NCBI GenBank assembly: GCA_022579005.1
Contig: MU401518.1
Span: forward strand, 62,001-126,000
DNA: 64,000 bases
Direction of reading: 5' to 3'
Source of the DNA: Poronia punctata
Lineage: Eukaryota > Ascomycota > Sordariomycetes > Xylariales > Xylariaceae
Program-made: the position numbers and the translations under genes
Notes under the pieces: model-generated
Database searches by the model: none
What the model saw: the letters and a program-made list of their open reading frames with translations, nothing else
What the model was told of the DNA's origin: nothing
In this document: positions 36,281 through 49,423 of the stretch, one piece after another
Layout: each line of letters starts with the position of its first letter
Position numbering within the stretch: the first letter of the stretch is position 1

Positions 36281-37003
36281 TTACAAGGCGAGAGCGAGCA
36301 TGGCAGCAGCGCCGACCATGCCGATACCGGCGCCGGCCTGGTTGGCAGCACCGGTTGGGCTGGGAGAGACAGTGGCGGAAACCGAGGTAGAGGTCTGGAT
36401 GGTCAGAGCGCCAGTGGCGCTGGTGAAGGCAGAGCCAGCAGCGCCGGTTGCACTAGTGAAGGCACCACCGGCGGCGCTGGTGACGTGGTCGACGGCCGAG
36501 GTGATCTTGTCGCCGCCATCCTTTCCGGCGACGGCGAGACATAGTTCACCGCTGACTTTGCTGGCAGCTATTTACACACACACAGTCCAAGTTAGCATCA
36601 AGGCGGCGCATTTATTATAGACGAGGGAAAAAATATGAGAAGAAAAAAGAGGTAATAAGCTGGTGTATGTGTCACGCGTGATGTTGTGGTAAGAGGATAG
36701 ATAGGGCAGAAAGAAAGAAAGAAAGAAAGGAAGGAAGAAAAGAAGAAGGGTGAGTGAGTGAAACAACGTACTCTTCAGATCTTCGCCTTCGCATTTAGTT
36801 GTGAGGCAGACAAGCGCGCTCTTGGTGATGGCATCGATGGACTTGCATTGGCACTTGTGGTCGTCGACATCACAGCCAGCGTCCTTGGAAGCGTCGTCGA
36901 GGCATGGCTTAGCGCAAGATGGGATCTCGCTGACGATCTCGTCGATGCTCTTAGCAGCGGCCGCGGCCACGAAGATGGAGAGGAGGAGAGTCTTGTATTG
37001 CAT
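36281..37003 (-). CDS. Secreted CFEM-domain protein, probably GPI-anchored
   Basis: Exons 37003-36772 and 36567-36281 give 172 aa. The intron (204 nt) is long and pyrimidine-rich on the coding strand. Residues 1-18 are a signal peptide (MQYKTLLLSIFVAAAAAK). The CFEM domain follows with its eight cysteines in order: SCAKPC, GC, KCQC, VC and KC in exon 1 and GELC in exon 2, which confirms the splice. The second half is Ala/Thr/Ser/Gly-rich with internally repeated GAFTSATGAAGSAFTSATGA. It ends in a small-residue region followed by a hydrophobic tail (GIGMVGAAMLALAL), the signature of GPI attachment to the cell surface. CFEM proteins act in cell-wall structure, heme capture or host interaction. 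Which of these applies is not visible here. Confidence 0.9.
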
Positions 37004-38731
37004 CTTGGGTAATATTTATTAGGTATTTAGATTGAGCTTCTTGTGGTTTTTTTGTTGTTGTTGGAAATAGTGAGAAAGAAGTCTTGGGTAAATTTATTAG
37101 TTTCTTGGTGTTGAACGTTAGACGGGAACAAGTGGGTGAGGTGATAAGGAACGAAATAAATAGGGGAGTAGAAGCTCTTCTCAAAAGTATGGGGAAGAAA
37201 ACTACCTACCTAACCTTTTAGCCAGGCTGAGTCCGTTCCGTCTCAGGTTGAATGAAAGCCGCAAATCGTGCCTACTTTTAATCAACCGGTTTACTAGCAT
37301 TTTCATCCCATCGTAGCCTGTTATACACGTACGTACGAGTACGCGTTGACCAGGGCAGGCCTCCCCAGTCTTGAAATCGGAGGATCATGGAGCTATTGGT
37401 CTAAGCCATCCGGGGTCCGTCCTAGTCTTGTCTCTAGTTGGCAGCAGGTTGAGGTGCTGTTACATACTCGTACATAACAACCGAACCGAACCGTTCATTA
37501 CGAGTAGGTAGTATGTAGGTAGGCTACTGGGTACGAGTAGTACATTCCTACGGACACGTGATTAACCATTGTGACGTCTCTATTTACGCGTAGTTTTATC
37601 TATTGTCCTCGCATCTTTCAGCGTTGCGAGGGAAGGAGAATGTTATAGAAGCTCGGTTCCCCGGACCGCACCGGTACGAACCGATGCCACCTTTAGCACT
37701 ACTTCCTGTCTAACCGAATCGTGGAAACGGCCTCGATCTAGATACCTACCTACCCATCCATCTTGATTCTTGGTTCCTTCACGGCGCGAGTAATATTCGA
37801 GACCTACCTAGATGCTTGTCTAGTCTAGGTAGTCGCGCTAGAACGTTGCAAAATGAAAGCAAATGGATATTACCAAGTACCTACTCCTGCAGGAACTACC
37901 GTCTCGCGTAAAGCTGAAATTAGGGTCGACGTTTGTACAGGGGTGTTGCATTAGCCTCAGGGGCAAAAATGATGCAAACAAGTTTTGTATTTACCTAGTT
38001 GGGCTTAGTACTAGATACTAGGTTGGCTATCCTAGGTACTAAGTATGTAGTTGTGTAACTCTCTATTATGCTACGTTATGGCAAGCTACCTACACTCCAA
38101 GTGCAACCCGGATTGCAGAATAATTTTATCAAGGAAGAAATGATTTGTTCTCAGCTGCAAAATGTGCCTAACACCACAGCACATGAAATTAGTCTCTAAC
38201 AACATGACAAAAGCTAGATCTCAAGTACTGCGAGCCTGTTTCCAGATGTTAGATGTGCAACCTAGGTACTCATAAGTGCAAGATTCAAGTACGGCAGTGT
38301 ATACACGGAATGTGTACCTATGTATTCTACACGTCAGGACAATATTATCCGGTACACATACGAGTTGGTATTAGGTATTATTGTAATGACACCCAGTACT
38401 AAAGTACTAAGTAAGTAACATCGGCGTCCCACATAATCCGACGCCAAACGGATGGTCAACACGTGCAGCGGACTAAAACTGTCTCTGACATCACAAACGA
38501 ACTACGAGTACTTGTGCTACAGCCTACGAGTACACGCTACGAGTACGTACACGCACTTCTCAGATGGCCCGTCTCGATTTTGCAAACCAAGGGCGTCGAC
38601 AGTCGAGTTACGGCCCCTATAACCATCACAAATCTAGCAAGAAGAAAATTACTTACGTTCATGCAAGTATAGGCTGATCATAATCGTGCTATGTACACGT
38701 ACGAAGACCACTGCCAAACGAAAAAGTAAGG

Positions 38732-38784
<53 letters not shown>

Positions 38785-38908
38785 GCGCCGAGTATTGATT
38801 CAACTCTCGAGTCACAAAGTCGAGATTCCGAATTTATTGGTCAAGATATCGTGGTATTTTCCCGAGTATCAAAAGAAATCTTCTTCCCCAATAGTCCCCC
38901 GGGTTTCC
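37004..38908. other. Intergenic region upstream of the CFEM gene
   Basis: About 1.9 kb. It contains seven TACGAGTA/TACTCGTA octamers (37332-37540 and 38503-38545), many CTACCTA-type runs and a (GA)n microsatellite. No gene seen. Confidence 0.5.
38733..38779. repeat. (GA)n dinucleotide microsatellite
   Basis: About 23 uninterrupted GA units, about 130 bp beyond the stop codon of the polyketide synthase. Confidence 0.9.
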
Positions 38909-41900
38909 CTACTTCGCCGCCAGTTTGGATGCCCACTTCTTGGCTGCCCATTTCGCCAGTGCGAGTATGCTGTCACTACGCATGATCTCAAGCAGAGATA
39001 GCTCGATAGCAAGACGCTGCCGTAACCAGTTGCGCACTTCGATAGCAACAAGCGAATCGATGCCTAATGTAGATAGGCCTGCCGTGATGTCAAGTTCCTC
39101 AATCGGCTTCATCATGAAAGTGAAAAAGGCGGTTCCAATGCTGAGAGCAAGCTGTTCGACGAAATCGTCCCGAGTCACAACGGACGGGTCGGTCTCAGCT
39201 GCAGCTAACAACCTCTGTATCTTTGCCCCTTCACCATCTTCGGCCGTCCCTGTGACTCCCGCCGCGTAAGTGTCCTTGCCTGCCTCGGCCGCTTCAGCTT
39301 CGAGATTGTGGTAGAGACTCAGGCGAGCATCGCGTTTCCATACATTTCTGTTTTGCGGCGATGATAGCGGGGTAGTGGAACGCATCGCCAACGCGATCTG
39401 GCCGTCCGAGACGAAGGATTCCTGTCGGTCCTCGTGTTGCGGGGTTGACTTGCGGACGGCGAGCTCGAACGCGTCCAGCACGTCCTGTTCGCGTAGGAAA
39501 TAGTGCGACGTCGTCTTGAAGAAGTTGATCAGATCGGGCCGTTCAGCGACGAAGCCCACGTCGCCGACAGCCCCGATATCGAGCACAGAGGCCGCGAGAC
39601 CTAGCCGGTGGCGAAACTGTACGAACGCATCGAGGAAGGTACTAGCAGCCGCGTAGTTGGCCTGCCCGCGCTGTCCAATGAGACCAGCAAAGGAGCTGAA
39701 CAGGACGAAAAAGTCCAGGGGCTGGCCGGCGAGTGCCATATGCAGATTCCAAGTGCCTTGGATCTTGGGAGCCGTTACAGCCTCCCAGTCCTCAAAGGGC
39801 ATCTGGGTGAACAGGTGGTCTCGCAGCACCATGGACAGCTGAACGACCCCTCCAATCGGTACTCGGGCTTGCTCTACCGCGTAGACTAAGCTACTGACTT
39901 CGGCAACACTCCCCTTGACGACTTGGGCAGTGCATCCGGATCCCTCCAATGCCCGAATCAGGGCAGCTTCGTGCGGCTTCTTGGCCCCGCTTCGCGAGAG
40001 GAAAACCAAACGCTTAGCCCCGTGTTCCGCCATCCACACGGCAACAGACCGGCCGAGCCCGCCGAGCCCGCCGACAAGTAGATAGGCAACGTCGTCGCGG
40101 AAGAAATGGTCGCGACGGGCAGGTTTCGCTGCTATGTCTGACACGTCTTCTGGGATGCGCACGACGAGCTTGCCTATGTGCTGGCCCTTTTGCATGGTCC
40201 GGATGGCGGACTCGACGTCAGCCACATCGAAGACCCGGATCGGCCGAATAGGTTTGATAGCCCCAGCGTGGTAGTACCTCGAGAATTGCTCGCCGAGCTT
40301 CCGGATGCACTGTGGTTGTTTCGTGACGATGGGCCACATTTCGATGCCGAAAAAGGTACGGTTACCCTCGAAAGGCTCCATATCAAGGCGCCCCTGGCCC
40401 AGAAAATCTCTTTTCCCAATCTCTACCATGCTGCCAAACTCGGCGACGCACTTCCACTATATGTTGATGACAATGGACATTAGTTTTCTGGATTTTGACA
40501 AAGGCTTTAGATTGGGGATGGCGACTCAACTTACAGAGGCATGTAACAACTCGCCAGACAACGAGTTCAATACAATATCCACTCCGCGGCCGCCTGTCTC
40601 GCGCATGATGCCCGGAAGGAAACTGGCGTCCCGGGACGAGAAGATATGTGACGGCGGGATATTGTAAAACTCGATCAAATGCCGAACCTTCTCGGGACTC
40701 CCAACCGTTGCGTAAACCTTGCTGACACCGATCATCCGACATATATGCAAAGCGGCCAATCCGACACCGCCGCATGCCGAATGAATCAGTACAGTGTGCC
40801 CTTCCTCCATCCGCGCCAGGTTGACGAGTCCGTGGATGACTGTCGGGTATACGCAAGGCATACCTGCCGCCTCCTCGAAACTCAAGTCGTCGGGTATCTT
40901 GATACAACAAGAGGCCGCCGTTCTTGTCATGGTAGCGTACGCATCACTTGTGATGGCCATGACACGGTCGCCAACTTTGTAATCCGTAACGTCCGGCCCG
41001 ACCGCGTGTATCACCCCTGAACATTCCACGCCAAACCCGTCGCCTGCTTCTTCGGGCCCGTTGACGATTCCCATTGCAATCAGCGTGTCCTAAATGACGT
41101 GCGAACAAAACGTCAGTACCGATAAGATCAAAAAGACCTGCGTCTGTGGTCCAAGTGAGGCACCATCCAGGGGGGGGATGCTAATTACCTTGAAATTCAT
41201 GCCGACGGCTCGGATGGTGATGTACACCTCGTCACCAGCCAAATCTTTCAAAATCGGTCTCTCCAGCCATTGCAGCGATTTCAGCGAACCCCTCTTACCG
41301 ATCTCTAGCCTCTTGTATGTCTGTTGTCCCGCTGGGAGCGCGGCCAACTCGTCGTTCACCGAGATCCAGTGAAAACGTGGGAGATGGACAGTCCCATCAT
41401 GATAAGCAAATTCGCAGTCAGGATCGGCTAAATCATCCCGGTCTGTAGCGCGTGTCCGTCGTATTTTCTCGTATACCCTGACGACATTCTGCCATACTTG
41501 GGAAGACGTTGTTTCCTCAAGTTCTAACGTGCAAAGGTGAAGTCCCGTCTCGTTACGCACCACACGAAGCAGTCCAAGAATGGCGGAATATTGCGGATCT
41601 GCACAGTTTATCTGGCTTGCTTTGGTGAGCCACAACATACCTTCTGTGGTTAGATCGGATAGGAAGGTCCTTAGCATGGTATATCGGGTCGGTGACATGT
41701 CGTCAAGGAAGGACCTGCCCTCCAAATCCAAGATGGAGACGACGAATGCCCGGGGTTTCTCTGAGATGCTTATCATATCCACCTCGAGGCCCAAGCCTCG
41801 GAGCGAAGCTGACACGCCCCTAGCAACTTCGCCATCTGGATGCGCGGAGAGAAGGCAGACGGCCGTATCCGGTTGCCATGTGCTGATGGGGCGTGATATC

Positions 41901-44900
41901 ATGGTGACATTGGCTTGGAAAGGCATCTCGTCGTCCAACATGGACACCTCCGGGACCGCGAAGCCAGCAGCTTGGAGCTCCGTGGCCCACCGCTCGGGTG
42001 AAACGTAGGGTTCTCGGCTTCTCCCATCTTCTTCACCCAGCCACCACCCCGGTAGTGGACCCATGGTGAAGTTGAGCCATTTCACCGTCATGTACATCTC
42101 CTGCAGAAGCAATCGTCCGTCCGGGCGCAAGAGCTTGCGAACGTTGGCCAGTGTTTCACCTAGCTTGGGCGTGACGTGAAGAGCGTTGGCGGCGACGACG
42201 AGGTCGAACGAGCCCGGTTCGAACCCCTGCTCCAAGGGATCCGAAGAAATGTCTAGCGTCCTGAAGTGCATTCGGGCACCAACTTCTCGAAAGCGATCCT
42301 TGGCGGCAGGGAAGAATCCGGCGGATATGTCTGTATAGGTATACGAGTAGAACGTGTCAAGACCGCGGAGCACTACGTCGGTGGTGGCGCCCGTGCCCGC
42401 CCCGACCTCGAGGATGCGGAGGTGGGGTGTTCGGTGGCTCAGCAGGCGGAGCCAGGGCCCGTAGTCCCACTGGTTACCGAGACCATAGATCGCGGTCAAG
42501 GCGTCATCCTGGCGAAGAATCTCTAGGCAGTCGACCTCGCCGCTCAAGATACCTCCGAGAGAGCGATATATGCCATAAACGACCTTCCCGATAACGGCAT
42601 ATTCAGTCTCGAGGACCAGTTCGAGATACCGAGCAATACGAGGGGGCCTCTCCTCGCGAGGCAGTTCAAGCAGTTCTCGCACCTCGCTTTGTTCCAGGAG
42701 CGGGTACCCTTCACTTTCGGCCTGTTCAACTTGTTCGCATATCCACCTCTGAAACTTGGCCAGATGTGGTTGGGCTTGTATGTTGGGGTGCTCAAAACCG
42801 CCCAGCTCGTCCCGCTCGGAGACGCAACACAGGAAAACAAGCCTCTGCAGTCGGTAGTACGCCTCGCGGACTAATCTATGGGGATGTATCAGCTTCCCGG
42901 CCTCCTGGAAGTCGATATCCGGTTTCCAGTGCACTCGACCACCGGCATGAGGATCTTTGGGCCGGGTTTCACCGTCATCCACGGGGGTTAACCTGACATC
43001 GCTCAGCTTCACGGTTACGGCCTGGGTGCTGTCGACGCCAACGCAGGTGCCCAAGATAACACCGTTCGGCTTGACGTCGGCTGTTGCTTCAACCGTCAGA
43101 TTTCCGGACGGGGTTCTGAAGTAGGCTTCGCCGATATAGGTCGGCACGGCCTTCTGACGAAACGAACGGGCTTGTCCGCGCGACGCAGCCGCTGAGAGCA
43201 ATTGCATGCAAGCATCGGAAGTTGCGGGATGGACGTAATATCTTGTCCCATCTTTTGGGTCCCACTCGGGTATAACATCCAACCGTATGTCTCCTACGGC
43301 AATATCCTGCATAATATGGGTAGAAATACGATTGAGCCCTTGGAATGTAGGGCCGTAATTCAGGCCGACAGCGCGCATGGCCTTGTACCAGTACGTAGCG
43401 TCGACGTCTCTTGGAAGATGTGCGATGTCCTTGTCCTTCTCAAGAGCATGGCTGCTTCCTGCCTTGACCAAGCCAAAGCAATGTTTGGACCACGAACCCG
43501 ACGTTTCATCATAAGAGGTAATGGTGAATTCATGCCAGGCCGAGTCCAACGTGTTGGTCAGTTTATGCGGGCGCGTGGATAAAAGAACCTCTGTCACTTC
43601 GGAGCTGAGGATCAGGGCGGAGGCGATGGTGACTTGGCGCAGCTCGACCTCTTGAGCGCCGTGAAGCTGCCTCATGGCCTCGGCAGCCATGGCCAGGTAC
43701 GCTGTACCGGGGAATACCACGTCACTGCCAACCTTGTGGTCACGGCACCAGGGAATTCTGTCCAGACGGATCAAGTTCCGCCAGCTGGGCTCTAGATGGC
43801 TCGACTCGACGACGCGGCTACCGATGAGCGGGTGGTGTGGGAAGCGCCCTTGTCGGTAGTCCCTTGAAATGCGACTCTCATACCAGTATTTCTTGTCGTG
43901 GTTCCACGGATATCTAGGCAGGCTCGGTAGGACATGGCCGATAGGGGTGATCTTGTCGAATCGAACTTTGACACCTTTACAGAACAGTTGGCCGGCCGTG
44001 TTAAGGATGGCCTTGTTGTCGTCCCCGTATCGGACCAGTGTCGGCACATAAGTGACCTGTTTGGTTTGGAGATGAGCCTGGATCTGACGCAGAGGCCCCG
44101 AAAGGGCAGAATGCGGTCCAACTTCGACTATTATACCTTTCAGCCCATAGGATGTCAGTAACCCGGCCACGCCTGTATTGAACAGTACGGGCGACTCCAG
44201 GTTGGACCGCCAGTACGCGGCACCTAGCGAATTACCCAGTACTATTTCATTGTCCACAGTGGAGAAGAAAGGAACCGAGGGTGCTTTTGCAGATATATAG
44301 GGCTTTAGTTGACGCTCATACTCTTGGCCTATTTTCTTCATGTGATCTGCGATACGGAATCAGTCAGCCGGCGTGACCCAGGATAGAGTTGTTTGGGTCA
44401 ACTATCTTACGCGAATGATATGCCATATCAACCTGCAGACGCCTGGCAGACACATCTGGATGCCGATCCTGGATAGTTCGGATAACTTGCATGACCCTTT
44501 CTTCATCTCCCGACAAAGTCGTATTGGACGGACTGTTCTCGCAGGCAATAACAACACCCTCACTCAGGTATGGCTGGACATCAGCCGAACCAAGGCCTAC
44601 AGCCGCCATTGCGCCTGGCGTGTCCGTCGGTTGCTTCGTGGCTCGCCCACGGAGATAGGCACATGTGATCGCTTCTTCCATTGTCAGGGCATCGCAGGCA
44701 TAGGCCGCGGCAATCTCACCGCTTGAGTGTCCGAGTACAGCAGTGGGTTCGATCCCCCACTCCCTGAGAAGATTTACTATCAGGATCTGGACCGCCGTGC
44801 AGAGTGGTTGTGAGAACTCGGCCTTGTAGACCCGGCTTGTCTCCTTGGGTCGCAGGAGCTCCTCTACCGACGTGCGTCAGTTAGCCTTGGCCACAGGTTA

Positions 44901-47182
44901 GAGTATATGCCAATACGGATTCCATACCGGAGATGCGCCAGCTCGGAGCAAGTTCTTGGCCCAAGGCGGAAAGGGCGTCATCCATCATCTGGAGGTCGCG
45001 GTTGGCCGACTTGTATTCCGATAGCAGCACCGCACCCATGGTGGGCCACTGTGCTCCTTGGCCGGTAAAGACAAAGGAAAGGCTGGGCATAGCCGTAGAC
45101 GCCTTCAAAGGAACCGAAAACGAGACATCTTGGACGTTTTTGCTGTTGGCTACGGCAAAGGCTCGATAGGATAAGTGTTCTCGACGCACGCCTAGCGTGT
45201 AGGCGGTATCGTCAAGTTGCTCGGGCCGGTCAGCTATGAAACGACTACATTCGGCAGCGCCGCGTCGCGCCGATTCGGCGTCGTTGGCAGTGAATACCAA
45301 TAAGCGACTTCCACCGGCATTGTTGTCCTTGGTGGCTCTGCGGATGCCGAGAGATGCGGCCGAGTCCAGGATAACGTGAGCATTGGCGCCGCCGACCCCG
45401 AAAGAGTTGATACTAGCACGTTCCTTCCGGCCTTCGGGCCAGGGAACGGGATCGACGGGGACGCGCAGACCCCCGCTCTCGAAAGGAACTGCAGGCAACG
45501 TCAGCCGCTACGGCGCTACCTACATGGCAAAAGTGGATGGATGCTGGTGGTTTATTACTATTCGGGTTGGGATTCTGGAACTTAATATTGGGTGGGATCA
45601 CTCGGTTTTCCAGTGCCATGACGCACTTGAGAAGGGAGGTGAGGCCCGACGCGCCCTCGGAGTGGCCCATGTTTGGCTGGGTAGGGGGGACATTATATTA
45701 GCATACAGGGTGCTGCTTTTAGGATAGGCCGGCCGCTTACCTTTACAGATCCGATGTACACGCCGCCGGTGCTTCCGAAGACATTAGCTACTGCCGTTGC
45801 CTCCTCTGGATCGCCGCTTGGCGTGCCTGTAGCGTGGCACTCGAAGAACGCTGTCCTGTGCATCTCGTTCCCCAGCCCGACTGCGCTATACGAGGCACGG
45901 ATAAGCGCTTCGTGGGCATCGGCGCTCGGCTTGGTCAGTCCGGGCGTCTTGCCGTCGCAATTACTGGCCGTGGCCCGGATAACGGCGCGGACCGGATTCC
46001 CATCACGAAGAGCATCGTCTAGCCGTTTCAAATAGACCATGCTCACGGCTTCTCCGCGAGCGTAGCCGTCTGCATCGGCATCGAAGGAGCGAGACGATGC
46101 GCTCTTACTCAGCACGCCCACGTGGAACATGGTCTCGACCTCTAGTGACCGTCGGAAGTCTCAGATTAGTATCGTATCGGGTTGAGGCGATGTCCCCGGG
46201 TGCCATAGTGGGGGGGTGGTTAGGTATATCTCACTAGCTGGATTCATGATTAGGTTACATCCTCCTACGAGTGCGCTCGAAATCTCGCCCTCTTGCAGAG
46301 CTTTGAAAGCTAGGTCCAGGCCGTATAAAGAGGCCGAACATCCCGTCCTCAACACCAAGCTACAAACTGTCAGCAAGAATTCAGGTTCCCGGACCACACT
46401 GGCCCGCCATGGAGTCATGGACTGCGGAGGAATCCGAATACCTAGGCCCCTTCAAGTCGTACTCGTACGAGATCCTGTTAGCCAACACAAAGTCTCCAGT
46501 GCCGGCAAGTTTGTAAAGGTGAAGATCCTGCCTGTCGTAGTACTGGAGGTCGTTCCAGTCCTCCCCGAACGTGCCGACGTATACCCCGACATCTTTCCCG
46601 CGCCAGTCTGTCTCTCCCGCACTTTCAAAACATTCTCTTGGGCGCGGAAATCATCAGCAAGCGTTGGACAACTAAGTATTTTGAGCCCCTAGCCGATCCA
46701 CGGGCATGGTCAACTTACCGGGTAAGCTCTAACAGGATACGTTGCTGTGGGTCGGCGATGCCTAGCTCTGTGCGCGTCATTGAGAAAAGCGCCGAGTCAA
46801 AGGCAGCAAGGTCGACATGGTTGAGCATGTAACCATGCGTCTTCCAGTGCCGAGTCTTCGAAGCCGCGTCTTCGTCCTGGTCGACTGAGGGGTTCGCGTG
46901 CGTGCCGTAACGCTCAAGGGGTATGCGGGCACATGCATCCCTTTTGTTGACAAGGAACTCCCAAAGTTGTTCTGCTGAACTGATGCCGCCAGGTAGCCGC
47001 GTGGCCATGCCACAGATAGCCACGGGGACGGGTTCCCGGGCCTTGGGGCTGTCGGTCGTCATGGAATCATATGTATCTGTAGTGGAGTGGCTTGCTGTGG
47101 GTTCGCTGACCGTCACAAACTCACTCGTTTCTGGGGAACTGCCACCGAGGGCGCTCCCTCGCCCCACGCCTATCTCAGCCAT
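38909..47182 (-). CDS. Highly reducing polyketide synthase (KS-AT-DH-cMT-ER-KR-ACP)
   Basis: An iterative type I synthase of 2525 aa from ten exons: 47182-46719, 46636-46442, 46359-46235, 46141-45741, 45676-45559, 45488-44928, 44863-44411, 44346-41189, 41089-40535, 40456-38909; every junction keeps frame. KS from about residue 52 has the triad Cys227 (TGCSASL), His364 (ECHATGT) and His400 (NMGHSEG). AT has GHSSG with Ser668. DH has HPLIGSR, catalytic His976 ([10 protein letters not shown]) and Asp1150 ([10 protein letters not shown]). cMT has [11 protein letters not shown] (1418-1428). ER starts just before [11 protein letters not shown] and has [11 protein letters not shown] (1928-1938). KR has VGGLGGLG (about 2138-2145) with Ser/Tyr at about 2265 and 2278. 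ACP has GIDSL with Ser2478. All domains look intact, so a reduced, C-methylated chain is predicted. There is no thioesterase or reductase domain at the C-terminus, as is usual in this class (LovF-like layout and length). Confidence 0.95.
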
Positions 47183-49423
47183 AGAGACGAGTGATCAGGA
47201 GACGAATACTCCTGCAGAAACTAGGAACAGGTTTCGATCCAGCCTATCCAGGGCCTCTGCTACAAGACGGAGCGTATTTATATCCCGCTACAGGGAACGA
47301 CTTGGCAAGAAAAGAGCGCGGTATCGTTTGACGACCATCTTAAAACGAATAAAAGGAACAGATATCTTCGAGCCTTATATCTGGTCAGTGTCGAGAAGGG
47401 TGGTTAGTCGGTGCCAACAGGAAGTATCCGGGGACCGGGACACCTCTAGCACGATACAGCCTTACCCGACGGTGCGAGAGGCCACCGCTCCGTGGCCCAA
47501 TTCGAAAACTAGAGCGCAACGAACAGATCATCACCCCACCAATCTCCCTTCCCAGTTATCCGCCACCGTCTTTGTGACGCGTGTGAATAGGGTGGTATTA
47601 TTTGGTATCATTGCCCCCCTCCCCCCTCGCCCTGAGCCACTGCCTATCTCCAGATGGAATTACCTACGGGGCATTGCTGGACCAAGGTACCTAGGTAAGT
47701 ACCTAATCACTAAGGTTAGACTCAACGGTGAGGTCGAAAAGCCACATACCACCAGATGGCCTCGCACAAAAGAGGCGTAGCAAAGCAGATGAGATGGGGG
47801 CTCGGAGCTGCTTATTGGATTTGGGCTTGGCCATCGTGGGTCATCGTGTGGCTTACCTATTTGGTAACGCGAGATGTTTCTTGCCATGGCCGGCTAGATG
47901 GCTCCTTCCAAACGTGGGCGACGGTACCTACCTCCTTACCTAGGTATGCAGGCAGGCCGCACCTACCTACTGACACAGACATAGTTTGGAAAATACGGTC
48001 TGATAAGGTAGGTACATACCTTAGGTAATGTAGGTAGCATGGCAAATCCCACGTCGGACATTGGAAAGTGACTACAGTCGCAGCTCAGAGCTATAAGGGA
48101 GATCAGGTTTTGGCTCAAGGTACATACAGATAACCTACTGTGCCGTCTCCTATTCTGTCCTCATCCTTTCCTGGTCAATTATGATAGTGGTTAGAGTTCG
48201 TAGGCTAGGGCTGCGAAGTACTTTCAAACTGCCGAAGCTGAGTAGATTAAGCTTTAAAAGCCACACCCAGCACGGGGGGTGGTAATTCTATCCACCCTCC
48301 CCCACGGGGAGGCTCCGGGGTAGTTCCGGATGTCAAATGTGTAGGTAGAAAGTAGGTAAGCGCATGATATATGCATATGCTCCGACGATGCCGGAAACCG
48401 AACAACAAACAGAAAGAATAGGTAGGCAGCAAAAACGGTTCATTGCTACGTTGTCATTAAATAAAACCGTCATGAGATCTCTTGTTTCGTCACTGGTGTA
48501 TGTACGTAAGTGCCTACCTTGATAAAACAGCACGGTAGATTAGGTAGGGTCGTACCTACTTTGGCTTATTGTGTGTAACCACGATATATCTTGTCCTATA
48601 GGCTACATGCAGGTAGGCGCAACTTAACTTTTGTAAGACCATAAGATGGATCAACCAACTGCCCGAGACTTCTTTCTTTGTGCTAGGTACCAACTTTACT
48701 TTGACACCTGCCTACGCAAGTTAGACGCGTACATTTCCAAACGGCCGCAACCTATCAACCACCGGTATACCTACTGACCGACCCAAGTTATACCCCCTAT
48801 CGTTCTGCAGGTTGTACAATGTAAAGTAAGCTGCATATTGGGACGTGTTACGTGGTACAACTTACCACTAAGCCTGGTCATGTTAAGAAGTAGGTAGGTA
48901 TGTGCACAACACTAGACTCATCATCTTGTTTATTATTCTATACCCTTGCGTTTACGACGCTCGGATCGTTCATGATCGAATGGTTTACAACTCACTCGTA
49001 ACAGATAAGTACATGTAGTGAGTTGGTGCCGATCCGCGGAAGGCTTAGATACCTACTTAGTATCTAGTACGTAACCTGGGTGGGCATGTAGGTACGTTTA
49101 CTTGACAAGTCCTTCATAGCTGAGGTACCTTATGTATGCATGGTTTCAGGGTTGTACCGGAACACAAGAGCACGATGTCAAGACCACTCAGGAGTCTCAA
49201 AGTGGAGGAGAGTTTTAACTTAGATATGGGCTATAAATAGCCTTTTGTAAAGTAGTCCAATGTTGCATCTAATACCTCCCAACACTACGATACCTTGCCC
49301 GTACTACACGCACTACACGTATTTGTAGGAAATGACGAACTAAATGACGGGGGAATACAAGAAACGGTCCAACCACACCTTCCCCCCTTTTCTATCCATC
49401 CATCCGTCCGTCCGTGTGCTGCT
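47183..49423. other. Intergenic region between PKS and P450 genes
   Basis: About 2.2 kb: promoter side of the PKS and 3' side of the P450 gene, both on the minus strand. It is rich in CCTACCTA/TAGGTAGG runs (47685-48030). No gene with recognisable protein was found, so the cluster has no tailoring enzyme here. Confidence 0.5.
47272..47286 (-). promoter_or_regulatory. Candidate TATA box of the polyketide synthase gene
   Basis: Read on the minus strand, GGGATATAAATACGC lies about 90-100 bp upstream of the PKS start codon, a plausible core promoter position. Not verified. Confidence 0.4.
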